A stretch of DNA of 64,000 bases, taken from JADCCX01 sp031378805. GTDB taxonomy: Bacteria > Pseudomonadota > Alphaproteobacteria > Rhizobiales > Beijerinckiaceae. Location of the stretch: the NCBI GenBank assembly GCA_031378805.1, contig JANNEO010000103.1, positions 1 to 64,000 on the forward strand, in the 5' to 3' direction. The position numbers and the translations under genes were made by a program. Below the pieces are notes generated by a model. That model was not told where the DNA came from. It searched no databases and worked only from the letters and a program-made list of their open reading frames with translations. Shown here in pieces: positions 24,948 to 32,408 of this stretch; within the stretch, counting starts at the first letter, position 1; every line of letters begins with the position of its first letter.

Positions 24948-25406
24948 TCAGGCCATCATGCGTGCTGTGACGATGCTGTCCGGATTCTTGACCGGCTCGC
25001 CTTTCTTGATCTGGTCGACGTGCTCCATGCCTTCCGTCACCTTGCCCCAGACCGTGTATTGCTTGTCGAGGAAGCGGGCATCGTCGAAGCAGATGAAGAA
25101 CTGCGAATTGGCGGAATGCGGGTTCTGGGCGCGCGCCATGGAGCAGATGCCACGCACATGCGGCTCGGCGCTGAACTCGGCGCGAAGGTCCGCGTACTCC
25201 GAATTGCCGGTGCCGGTGCCAAGCGGGCAACCCGTTTGCGCCATGAAACCATCGATCACCCGGTGGAAGACGATGCCGTCGTAGAACTTCTCGCCGACGA
25301 GCTTCTTGATATGCGCGACATGGCCGGGAGCCAGATCGGGCCGCATTTCGATCACGACCTTGCCTTTGGTTGTCTCGAGGATGAGTGTATTTTCGGGCTT
25401 GCTCAT
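24948..25406 (-). CDS. ppiB: Cytosolic cyclophilin-type peptidyl-prolyl isomerase
   Basis: This is a 152-residue cyclophilin without signal peptide. It contains 'FYDGIVFHRVIDGFMAQTGC' with the catalytic arginine of 'FHR', 'SMARAQNPHSANSQFFICF' and 'KQYTVWGKVTEGM', the complete active-site set. It accelerates proline isomerisation during protein folding. The start overlaps the stop of the upstream TolA-C-like gene (ATGA), so it is the last gene of the rlpA-coaD-ppi-tolA-like-ppiB unit. In many related genomes queA and tgt follow; here the hexuronate genes converge instead. Confidence 0.95.
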   Translation of the reverse strand: MSKPENTLILETTKGKVVIEMRPDLAPGHVAHIKKLVGEKFYDGIVFHRVIDGFMAQTGCPLGTGTGNSEYADLRAEFSAEPHVRGICSMARAQNPHSANSQFFICFDDARFLDKQYTVWGKVTEGMEHVDQIKKGEPVKNPDSIVTARMMA

Positions 25407-25825
25407 GCCGCTATGTCCTTCTTGGGCTTCAAAATAGTGTGGAACCGATAGGGTCGACCGGCAATAGCCTCACCCATCTGTTTTGAGAAGGGCAAAGGCG
25501 CACAACGCTTGATGGCCTCTTCGGTCAGGCGCAGAAACCGACTCTGGTCCTCGATCTGCGCCGCAGGAAAAGAATAAGTCCGCCTGGGTTCTCCGAAGAT
25601 CGTACCATCCCGCCGGAACGAGATGCTGAACGTCGCTTCACGCTGACCCGTGAACACTGCGTCTCCAAGGCCGCGGCTCACACAATCCGCCAGATACGGG
25701 CCGAGTTGGGCCAGGCGGTCGATCAGCCCGACAGGACCGGGTGTCTGGGCGTGAACGGCAGACACACCAGCCGTCAATCCGACCAGGGCGCAGACCAGCG
25801 CCAAACCCTGCCGCGAAGGCCCCAT
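25403..25825 (-). CDS. Periplasmic protein with TolA/TonB C-terminal-like region, unknown function
   Basis: The 140-residue protein has a signal peptide ('GLALVCALVGLTAGVSAVHA', cleavage near residue 26). The mature part contains 'FSISFRRDGTIFGEPRRTYS' and then 'AIKRCAPLPFSKQMGEAIAG' and 'RPYRFHTILKPKK'. This strand-helix-strand pattern, with a cysteine before 'PLPFS' and a closing 'R-x-H-x-I/F' strand, resembles the C-terminal domain of TolA and TonB-like proteins, but there is no transmembrane anchor or long helix. It lies 8 bases from the secreted cyclophilin stop and overlaps ppiB, so it is co-translated with two folding catalysts. A specific function is not assigned. Confidence 0.75.
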   Translation of the reverse strand: MGPSRQGLALVCALVGLTAGVSAVHAQTPGPVGLIDRLAQLGPYLADCVSRGLGDAVFTGQREATFSISFRRDGTIFGEPRRTYSFPAAQIEDQSRFLRLTEEAIKRCAPLPFSKQMGEAIAGRPYRFHTILKPKKDIAA

Positions 25826-25833
25826 GAGAGAGC

Positions 25834-26382
25834 TTACTTCGCGTCAGCCATCAACCGCATCCGCACGATCTTGTCCGGTCCAGTGACTTTGCCGTTGTCG
25901 GCGCTGCTGCCCTTCTTGATCTTGTCGACGAATTCCATGCCCGACACGATCTCACCCCACAGCGTGTATTGCCCCGTGAGGCTGCCGCAGCCGTCATAGC
26001 AGAGATAAAACTGCGAATTCGCAGAGTTCGGACTGGATGAACGCGCCATGCCGACCGACCCGCGCTTGTAGCGCTCCGGGGTGAACTCCGCCGGAATGTT
26101 GGGCAGATCGGAGCCGCCCATGCCGGTGCCGGTGGGATCGCCTGTTTGCGCCATGAAACCGTCGATGACCCGGTGAAAAACGATGCCGTCATAGAACCCG
26201 CGCTTGGTCAGCGCCTTCACCTGCACAACATGCTTGGGCGCAAGATCAGGCCGCAGCTTGATCACCACGCGCCCGTCTTTCAGGTCGAGATAAAGCGTGT
26301 TTTGCGGATCAAGTCCTGCCTGGGAAAAGGCCAGCGTGCCAGACATCAGCAGCATGGCAGCAGTGAGAACGAACTTTTTCAT
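25834..26382 (-). CDS. Secreted cyclophilin-type peptidyl-prolyl isomerase
   Basis: This is a 182-residue cyclophilin with a clear signal peptide ('MKKFVLTAAMLLMSGTLAFS', cleavage about residue 20-22), therefore periplasmic. The catalytic segment 'FYDGIVFHRVIDGFMAQTGD' is almost identical to that of ppiB, followed by 'MARSSSPNSANSQFYLCYD' and 'GQYTLWGEIVSGMEFVDKI'. The two cyclophilins in the operon probably arose by duplication and supply the two compartments. It lies 30 bases after coaD. Confidence 0.93.
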   Translation of the reverse strand: MKKFVLTAAMLLMSGTLAFSQAGLDPQNTLYLDLKDGRVVIKLRPDLAPKHVVQVKALTKRGFYDGIVFHRVIDGFMAQTGDPTGTGMGGSDLPNIPAEFTPERYKRGSVGMARSSSPNSANSQFYLCYDGCGSLTGQYTLWGEIVSGMEFVDKIKKGSSADNGKVTGPDKIVRMRLMADAK

Positions 26383-26412
26383 GATATGAATTCTCCGGGT
26401 CTTTCAAGCAGG

Positions 26413-26931
26413 CTACTTCGTTTTCTTGAACTTCTGCACGAGCGCTTTGGCAACACCCTTGGGCACAAATGTCGAAACATCGCCACCCATTGCAGCGATT
26501 TGCCGCACGAGCGTGGCGGTGATGTGGCGATCCGCTGGGGTGGCAGGAAGAAACACGGTCTGGACCAAAGGCTCCATCGCGCCGTTCATGCCCGCCAGTT
26601 GCATCTCGTAGTCCAGATCCGTCCCGTCTCTCACGCCCCGGATCAGTGTCTGAGCGCCCATGTCACGGGCGAAATGCACCACGAGGTTGTCAAAGGTGCG
26701 GACCTCGAGGCTGACACCTGCTTTGGCGGCCAACGGGCCGGCAACATCCAGGATCATTGCCTTGCGCTCATCTGCAGAGAACAGCGGCGCTTTGGCGGGA
26801 TGCATGCCTATTGCAACGATCACGCGGTCGAAAAGGCGAAACGACGCCTTGAGCATGTCGACATGGCCGTTGGTCAGCGGATCGAATGATCCCGCATAGA
26901 GTCCCGTGCGCGTCATGCCCGTGCGTTTCAT
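26413..26931 (-). CDS. coaD: Phosphopantetheine adenylyltransferase
   Basis: This enzyme transfers AMP from ATP to 4'-phosphopantetheine in coenzyme A synthesis. The 172-residue nucleotidyltransferase has the 'YAGSFDPLTNGHVDML' motif with the T/HxGH-type 'NGH', 'LIRGVRDGTDLDYEMQLAGM' and 'TAADRH-like' segment 'TPADRHITATLVRQIAAMGG', all diagnostic. Starts at 26931 and 26916 are both ATG and neither has a strong ribosome-binding site; the shorter one gives MTRTGLYAGSFDP, the more usual N-terminus. It lies 38 bases from rlpA. Confidence 0.96.
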   Translation of the reverse strand: MKRTGMTRTGLYAGSFDPLTNGHVDMLKASFRLFDRVIVAIGMHPAKAPLFSADERKAMILDVAGPLAAKAGVSLEVRTFDNLVVHFARDMGAQTLIRGVRDGTDLDYEMQLAGMNGAMEPLVQTVFLPATPADRHITATLVRQIAAMGGDVSTFVPKGVAKALVQKFKKTK

Positions 26932-26969
26932 GCCTGAGGCATAGGAGAGTTGGCGATTCCCGGCAATAG

Positions 26970-28358
26970 CTACCGGAACATCGCGTCAGTTGCTCCAGCG
27001 GCGCGAGACACGGCAAGTGCCGAACGCGCCGCATTCTCGGAGGCAAAGCCCGTCGATGTCACGCGGTATGCCGTGCTGCCAGACACAGCCACAGGCGTCA
27101 GGCTTGGCGTGCCATGACCGGCAAGCACCTGCGTGAGGCGCTCTGCATTGCGCTTGTCGCGGAACAGCCCGACCACAAGCGTCTGACGTGTCAGTGCGCC
27201 GACCGCCTGCTGCGGCTGGGCATCAAACACCCCGGGCTTCAGCCGCCGCATCGGATCCTGCCCGTTGAAGGCGGCCTTGAAGCCGCTGTCGGGGGCAAAA
27301 TACACCGCCGCGACACGATCACGTGCGGCCGATGGCGGCGCGGGCTGCAGCCGAACCGGCACAACCTGGCCCGAATTGTTCTGGCCCGGACTGGACTGCC
27401 CGTTGTTGACCCGGTTCATCGGCGTTCCCGCGCCTGGGATACTGCCCAGATCGAAAGGACGGTCCGTTGGCAAAGGCATTGCGCGGCGTACAGGCTTCGT
27501 TTCCGTGACCTGCACGTCTCTGGCGCTTGGATCAGGCGCATCGGCCTGCTCCGTCTCGTCAGTCGCCTGCTGCCGGACGGGCAATGCGGCGACACTTGGC
27601 TGGCTGCGTACTGCCGTAAAGGCAGGACGGCTGACAGCCACGCCCGGCGGCGGCTCATTGCTCGCCACCATGATGGGTTGTTGTGAGGGAATAGGCGAAG
27701 AGCCACCTGGCAACTGGGCCATCTGGCCATCGGTGCGCAAGGTCGATACCAGCTTGCGATCATCGCTGCCAGAAGTGCTGGCGCGCTGCACGTAATCCAC
27801 TTTCACCCGTGCCGTACCGATATGCTTGAACTCCAGTGCATGGGCCACGCGCTCGGACACGTCGATGATGCGCCCGGCATGGAATGGCCCGCGGTCATTC
27901 ACGCGCACGATGATCGAGCGATTGTTTGTCATGTTGGTGACGCGGGCGTAGCTGGGCAGCGGCATCGTCGGGTGTGCCGCCGTGTAGGCATGTTTGTCAT
28001 AGACCTCGCCATTGGCGGTCTTGCGGCCGTGGAACGCATCGCCATACCAGGAGGAATTACCCGTTGCGGAGTAATCGGGGTTGTCGCGCGGCGTGTACCA
28101 CCGTCCAGCAACACGATACGGCTTGCCCACATGATCACGCCCACCACCCTTGGGAACGTTGTCACCGTATTGAACGACGCGGGGGCTTGCGGAACCATAT
28201 TTGCGCTTGTCGGCAAAAGCCCCGATTTCGCGCTGGTTCTGGGCAGAGAGCTGCCGGGATCGGGTGGGCTCTGACGCACAATTCGCAAGCAGGAGTGCAA
28301 CGCCAGATACGCCAAGAATACGGCTGGCGAAACACCAGCGAGCACGAGAAACGAACAT
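26970..28358 (-). CDS. rlpA: RlpA-like septal-ring lipoprotein with SPOR-like C-terminus
   Basis: This is a 462-residue outer-membrane lipoprotein. From ATG 28358 (preceded by GGTGGA) the signal 'ILGVSGVALLLANCAS' contains lipobox LANC. The double-psi beta-barrel (about residues 70-190) has 'SSWYGDAFHGRKTANGEVYD', 'LPSYARVTNMTNNRSIIVRV' and 'NDRGPFHAGRIIDVS' with the conserved Asp of RlpA. A long Pro/Gln/Ala linker follows, then about 75 residues ('GALTRQTLVVGLFRDKRNAE' onward) resembling a SPOR peptidoglycan-binding domain. Related RlpA proteins cleave or bind denuded glycan strands at the septum; enzymatic activity here is inferred. An in-frame extension to 28490 is unlikely since it would bury the signal. 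The 257 bases upstream show no gene. Confidence 0.88.
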   Translation of the reverse strand: MFVSRARWCFASRILGVSGVALLLANCASEPTRSRQLSAQNQREIGAFADKRKYGSASPRVVQYGDNVPKGGGRDHVGKPYRVAGRWYTPRDNPDYSATGNSSWYGDAFHGRKTANGEVYDKHAYTAAHPTMPLPSYARVTNMTNNRSIIVRVNDRGPFHAGRIIDVSERVAHALEFKHIGTARVKVDYVQRASTSGSDDRKLVSTLRTDGQMAQLPGGSSPIPSQQPIMVASNEPPPGVAVSRPAFTAVRSQPSVAALPVRQQATDETEQADAPDPSARDVQVTETKPVRRAMPLPTDRPFDLGSIPGAGTPMNRVNNGQSSPGQNNSGQVVPVRLQPAPPSAARDRVAAVYFAPDSGFKAAFNGQDPMRRLKPGVFDAQPQQAVGALTRQTLVVGLFRDKRNAERLTQVLAGHGTPSLTPVAVSGSTAYRVTSTGFASENAARSALAVSRAAGATDAMFR

Positions 28359-28615
28359 CAATTCCACCGGACGGTACGCAACACGAGAGACCGGTCGTTT
28401 ATCATTTGCCAATCCCGCCCCGCCCCGGTTTTCCGGTTGTGTGTGTTGGACGGCATCTGATGACGCCTCCAGCACATTCGCAAATTCCATTTACCGCATT
28501 GTTAAAATGCGCCGCAAGATAGCAATTTGGCCAAATGAAAGGGCGAAATCGGTCCCAGACGCATCAATTGTGGCAGCTCTGTGTCTATCGGAGGCCAAGG
28601 CAGACCGAGGGAGCC

Positions 28616-29020
28616 TTATCGGTCGGCAACGCGGGCAATGCCGGTTTCGCCATTATCGCGTGTCCAGCGGATGCGATTCTCACCAAGCTTGCGGACGGAG
28701 AAGCACAATCGCTGGCCGCTGTACCATGTCGGGAACTGCTGGCAGAGGTTGTCGCCCCGCATGAACCAGCGCCCTGTTTCCTTGGCCGCATAGAGACGAC
28801 CGAGACCGACTGCATCGCCATCACCGCTCACCGAACCATCGGCCCGGTACTTCAGCGGAAATTCACCGCCCAAGGGGGCGGAAAGATAAATCGTCTTTCC
28901 GGTGACAAGCTGCTTCAAATCACTCCCTTCGAGCAATTCGGCATGGGCCGTCTGAATTGCGGAACCCATGAGCGCTCCAAGCATAACGGCTACAGTCAGT
29001 CTGGCTTTCATCTGGCTCAT
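28616..29020 (-). CDS. Small secreted protein of unknown function
   Basis: The 134-residue product has a signal peptide ('LTVAVMLGALMGSAIQTAHA', cleavage about residue 27). The mature part contains 'LVTGKTIYLSAPLGGEFPLK', 'YRADGSVSGDGDAVGLGR', 'RWFMRGDNLCQQFPTWYSGQ' and 'RLCFSVRKLGENRIRW', with two cysteines about 13 residues apart that may form a disulphide. The pattern of 'G-W-W-like', 'LCQxW' and 'CF' is shared by alphaproteobacterial periplasmic proteins without an assigned role. In-frame ATGs at 29032, 29020 and 29011 are all possible starts; none has a strong ribosome-binding site. It is not clearly in an operon, lying between rlpA and tRNA-Ser. Confidence 0.7.
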   Translation of the reverse strand: MSQMKARLTVAVMLGALMGSAIQTAHAELLEGSDLKQLVTGKTIYLSAPLGGEFPLKYRADGSVSGDGDAVGLGRLYAAKETGRWFMRGDNLCQQFPTWYSGQRLCFSVRKLGENRIRWTRDNGETGIARVADR

Positions 29021-29140
29021 CCATTTTTGCATCACGAGAGTTACGAAGTTTTGCTGATTCCAGATCAATATGGCGCAAGCTGGGCAGCGTTGAACAATGG
29101 GGCCATATCGCTCGCTCACCACCCTTCGTCCAAACAGTTG

Positions 29141-29174
29141 CCAACCGAACAGACTTGCCAACCGAACAGACTTG
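29141..29174 (+). repeat. Two tandem 17-bp repeats upstream of tRNA-Ser
   Basis: CCAACCGAACAGACTTG occurs twice in perfect tandem (29141-29157, 29158-29174), preceded by a degenerate part (CAAACAGTTG). It ends 39 bases before the tRNA, inside or next to the probable tRNA promoter region. Confidence 0.85.
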
Positions 29175-29213
29175 CCAAATGCTGCGGCAAAAGGCATGGC
29201 GGTTTCCAGCTTT

Positions 29214-29303
29214 GGAGAGATGGCCGAGTGGTTTAAGGCAGCGGTCTTGAAAACCGCCGTGGGGGTGACTCCACCGTGAGTTCGAATCTCACTCTCTCCG
29301 CCA
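29214..29303 (+). tRNA. tRNA-Ser (anticodon TGA)
   Basis: This is a class II tRNA of 90 bases. The acceptor stem GGAGAGA pairs with TCTCTCC, followed by discriminator G and encoded CCA. The anticodon stem GCGGT/ACCGC encloses CTTGAAA with TGA in the middle, a long variable arm (GTGGGGGTGACTCCAC) is present and the T arm contains AGTTCGAATCT. Confidence 0.97.
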
Positions 29304-29374
29304 TTCCCGTGGGGCAATATCATCCACGTTTCTCTTACTGGCGCGCCAACATAAGGCGGTGCCAAAGGCAAAGA

Positions 29375-30604
29375 ATGAGCCTGATCACCTCTTCCGCCGA
29401 CCTTGCCGCCTTGTGCGAGCGCCTTTCCAGCCAGCCCTACGTGACGGTCGACACGGAATTTTTGCGGGAAACGACATTCTGGCCGAAACTGTGCGTGATC
29501 CAGCTCGCCAGCGATGACGAGGCGGCTGCCATCGATGCCCTGGCCGACGATATCGATCTGGAACCGTTCCTGGATCTGATGCGCAATCCTGCCGTGCTGA
29601 AGGTGTTCCATGCCGCAAGGCAGGACATCGAAATCATCTGGAAAATGTCGGGATCAACGCCCCAGCCGCTGTTTGACACGCAGGTTGCGGCGATGGTCTG
29701 CGGTTTTGGCGATCAAGTCTCCTATGAGCAACTCGCGGGCAGCCTCGCCGGTGCCAAGATCGACAAGTCATCGCGCTTCACCGACTGGTCACTCCGCCCG
29801 CTCACGGAAGCCCAGACAACCTATGCCCTGGCGGATGTCACCCATTTGCGCACGGTCTACAAGAAACTCGCGGCAAAGCTTGAGAAGACTAATCGCACGC
29901 AGTGGTTGAACGAGGAAATCACCTTCCTCACCGCGATCGAGACCTATGAACAGAAGCCCGAGAACGCCTGGCTGCGCCTGAGAAGCCGCGCCCGCAAGCC
30001 GCGTGATCTTGCCGTGTTGATGGAACTGGCGGCCTGGCGCGAGCAGGAAGCGCAATCCCGCGACGTGCCGCGCTCCCGCGTGCTCAAGGACGACACTCTG
30101 ATCGACGTGGCACTGGCCGCGCCTGACAGCGTTGAAGCGCTCGGTCGGCTGCGGACGGTTCCCCAAGGCTATGAACGCTCCAAGACAGGTCTCGACATGC
30201 TGGCCTGCGTGACCCGTGTGCTGGCGCGTGATCCCGCAAGCTATCCCAAGCCAGAACGCGACCGTCCTGTCAGCAATGGTGCAAATGCGGTGGTGCAACT
30301 CCTGAAAGTGCTGCTGCAGTCCGTTTCCGAACGCCACCAGGTCGCGGCGAAGATGATTGCAACGGTCGATGAACTCGAGCAGATCGCAGGCAGCGATACC
30401 GCCGAAGTGCCGTCTCTCAAGGGCTGGCGGTTCGAACTGTTCGGCCAGCAGGCGCTTGATCTCAAGGCCGGGCGCCTGGCGCTTTCGGCTGAAAACGGGC
30501 GGATTGTCAGCCGCCCGGTGCAAAGCGACGCTAGATCAGGCAACCTTGCGCAAGAAACCGTCGATGCGAGTCACCAGCAATTCGGCATCCTGTCGGAAGC
30601 TTGA
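29375..30604 (+). CDS. rnd: Ribonuclease D
   Basis: This 3'-5' exoribonuclease matures tRNA and other stable RNA 3' ends. The 409-residue product has the DEDD exonuclease domain: 'YVTVDTEFLRETTFWPKLCV' (DxE), 'VFHAARQDIEIIWK' and 'TTYALADVTHLRTVYKKL' (Y...D), then an HRDC domain around residues 210-290 ('LMELAAWREQEAQSRDVPRS'). ATG 29375 has AAAGG upstream; a longer frame reaches into tRNA-Ser and is rejected. The conserved part ends near 'DLKAGRLALSAENGRI'; the last ~20 codons overlap, antisense, the end of the chemoreceptor gene (30536-30604). It begins 71 bases after tRNA-Ser. Confidence 0.94.
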   Translation: MSLITSSADLAALCERLSSQPYVTVDTEFLRETTFWPKLCVIQLASDDEAAAIDALADDIDLEPFLDLMRNPAVLKVFHAARQDIEIIWKMSGSTPQPLFDTQVAAMVCGFGDQVSYEQLAGSLAGAKIDKSSRFTDWSLRPLTEAQTTYALADVTHLRTVYKKLAAKLEKTNRTQWLNEEITFLTAIETYEQKPENAWLRLRSRARKPRDLAVLMELAAWREQEAQSRDVPRSRVLKDDTLIDVALAAPDSVEALGRLRTVPQGYERSKTGLDMLACVTRVLARDPASYPKPERDRPVSNGANAVVQLLKVLLQSVSERHQVAAKMIATVDELEQIAGSDTAEVPSLKGWRFELFGQQALDLKAGRLALSAENGRIVSRPVQSDARSGNLAQETVDASHQQFGILSEA

Positions 30605-32248
30605 GGATACTGTCTCGAGCTGTGATACCGAATCGGCCGCGCGAGACGCCATTTCTTCGACATTCATGACGTTGCGGCCCATTTCGTCCGCTCCATGCGC
30701 GGCCTGACCCGCGCTTCGGGCGATTTCACTGGTGGCAGCGCCCTGTTCCTCAACCGAAGCCGCGATGGCGCTGCTGGCGGAGTTGATTTCGTTGAGTGCG
30801 CAGAAAATCGACTCGAAGGCGCTTACAACGCTATCGCTTGCAGATTGTATCTGATTCACCTGCTCGGCAATCTCCTCCGTTGCCTTGCCGGTCTGTGTCG
30901 CAAGAACCTTCACCTCGCTGGCCACGACCGCAAAGCCACGTCCTGCCTCGCCAGCGCGTGCCGCCTCGATCGTGGCATTCAAGGCCAGAAGATTGGTCTG
31001 CTCGGCGATGGTGCGAATCGCGGTGACGGCGTGCCCTATCCGCTCTGCCGCTGCTGAAAGTTCGCGGATTCCGTTCTGTGAATGACGCCCGGAATCAACC
31101 GCTGTTCCCACGATGCGCGCCGCCTCTTCGGCCCGGCTCGCAACCTCCTGTATGGACACGTTCAGCTGCGCGGCGGAGGTGGCGACGGTCGAGATGCCGC
31201 GGCTCGCCTGATCGGAGGCTTCACGCGCCCCATCTGCGCCTTGTGCTGTGGAACTCACGACGGATGTCAACGATTGTGTCGCTGCATCCATCTGGCTCGA
31301 CCCGTGCGATAGGCGGGCTGTGATCTGCTGAACATCGGATCGGAACAGGGCGATATCGGCCTCCCGCACCCGGGCCAGCTCGATTTCATCCTTCTTGTCC
31401 TCGCTTTCGCGGTCGCGCAACGCGCTCCGCTCGACCATCGACCGCTGCAACGATGCCAGCGAGCGTGCCAGAACGCCGATTTCGTTGCTGCGCTCGACAT
31501 AGGGCACGGATGTATCCTTGTTTTCCGCAATGGCGCTTGTCGTTGCAGCCAGTTGGGGAATCGGAGCCAGAAGGCGGCGCGAGATCATGCCTGCGCCGAG
31601 CGCCGAGATCAGCAGCGCGACACCAGCGGCCATTATCAATTCGCGGTACAAGCCATCCGTCGCGGCCCGCAACGCCTCGATCTTGCCAACCCCGATATAG
31701 AGAATGCCCTCGGGCTTGCCGTCTTTGCTGACGATGGGCATGTATCCAGTCTGGTAGGGAATGCCGAGAATGTTGGCACGCCCGTTATAGACTTCGCCCC
31801 GCATGATCACCGGGAAAACCACGCCGGTATTGCCCAGCATGGTCCCGATAGCCCGTGTGCCGTCGGCCTTCTTCACGGATGTCGAGAGACGCACGAAGTC
31901 TTTCTTGTCGGCGTCATAGCGAAAAACAGTCGCCGTACCCTTGTTGATCTTCGTGATGCGATCAACGGCGTCATTGTCCGCAAAATCCGGCACGCGCGCA
32001 CCGATCAGTCGCAGAACCTCACCATTCTTGTCATAGACAAGGTCGTAGTTTGGATAGAACGCAATAAAGGCTTCAGCTGCGACGCGCAGGCTCCAGCGCG
32101 TCTTTTCGTCGAGCACATTCTCGATTTCCCGATCAAGCGTTCGCCAGGTGAGGCCGAGGATCAACAGTGAGGCTGCAGTAACGCCCGCGACGGCTGTGAG
32201 AATGATCTTCGTCGATAGCGAGCGAAATGCAGACAATATCTTCGCCAT
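30536..32248 (-). CDS. Methyl-accepting chemotaxis protein with periplasmic Cache-type sensor
   Basis: This is a 570-residue chemoreceptor. Helix TM1 (about residues 15-36) and TM2 (about 200-220) flank a ~160-residue periplasmic domain with sCache-like features ('GRANILGIPYQTGYMPIVSK', 'GILYIGVGKIEAL'). A HAMP-like segment follows ('RRLLAPIPQLAATTSAIAEN'), then the cytoplasmic coiled coil with the invariant tip 'EQTNLLALNATIEAARAGEA' and 'GRGFAVVASEVKVLATQTGK'. No C-terminal CheR-tethering pentapeptide is visible. ATG 32248 is used (AAGGAT upstream). It sits between rnd and ppx, a position usually not occupied by a receptor, and no che genes are nearby. The ligand is unknown; single-Cache receptors often bind small organic acids. 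Confidence 0.92.
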   Translation of the reverse strand: MAKILSAFRSLSTKIILTAVAGVTAASLLILGLTWRTLDREIENVLDEKTRWSLRVAAEAFIAFYPNYDLVYDKNGEVLRLIGARVPDFADNDAVDRITKINKGTATVFRYDADKKDFVRLSTSVKKADGTRAIGTMLGNTGVVFPVIMRGEVYNGRANILGIPYQTGYMPIVSKDGKPEGILYIGVGKIEALRAATDGLYRELIMAAGVALLISALGAGMISRRLLAPIPQLAATTSAIAENKDTSVPYVERSNEIGVLARSLASLQRSMVERSALRDRESEDKKDEIELARVREADIALFRSDVQQITARLSHGSSQMDAATQSLTSVVSSTAQGADGAREASDQASRGISTVATSAAQLNVSIQEVASRAEEAARIVGTAVDSGRHSQNGIRELSAAAERIGHAVTAIRTIAEQTNLLALNATIEAARAGEAGRGFAVVASEVKVLATQTGKATEEIAEQVNQIQSASDSVVSAFESIFCALNEINSASSAIAASVEEQGAATSEIARSAGQAAHGADEMGRNVMNVEEMASRAADSVSQLETVSSSFRQDAELLVTRIDGFLRKVA

Positions 32249-32302
32249 CAACCAGATCCTTGAAATGGGTCTTTTCTGGATCCATTCTTCAGACCGCGTG
32301 GT

Positions 32303-32317
32303 TTAAATTTCCTTAAC
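32303..32317 (+). promoter_or_regulatory. CtrA-like box (TTAA-N6-TTAAC)
   Basis: TTAA AATTTCC-type spacer then TTAAC lies 55 bases upstream of the chemoreceptor start. The accepted CtrA site is TTAA-N7-TTAAC, so the 6-base spacer is one short. The rest of this 160-base gap shows no gene. Weak evidence. Confidence 0.25.
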
Positions 32318-32408
32318 TGAGATAACTTTACCCCAAGTGAGTGATCAATCAGTCAGTCCATGTGGCGAGCACAACGACCGCAAGATGCTTTGCGCAGGAC
32401 GCTTGGGC

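Noticed and set aside
29141..29174. Start of a CRISPR-like array
   Set aside because: Only two 17-bp units in direct tandem without spacers.
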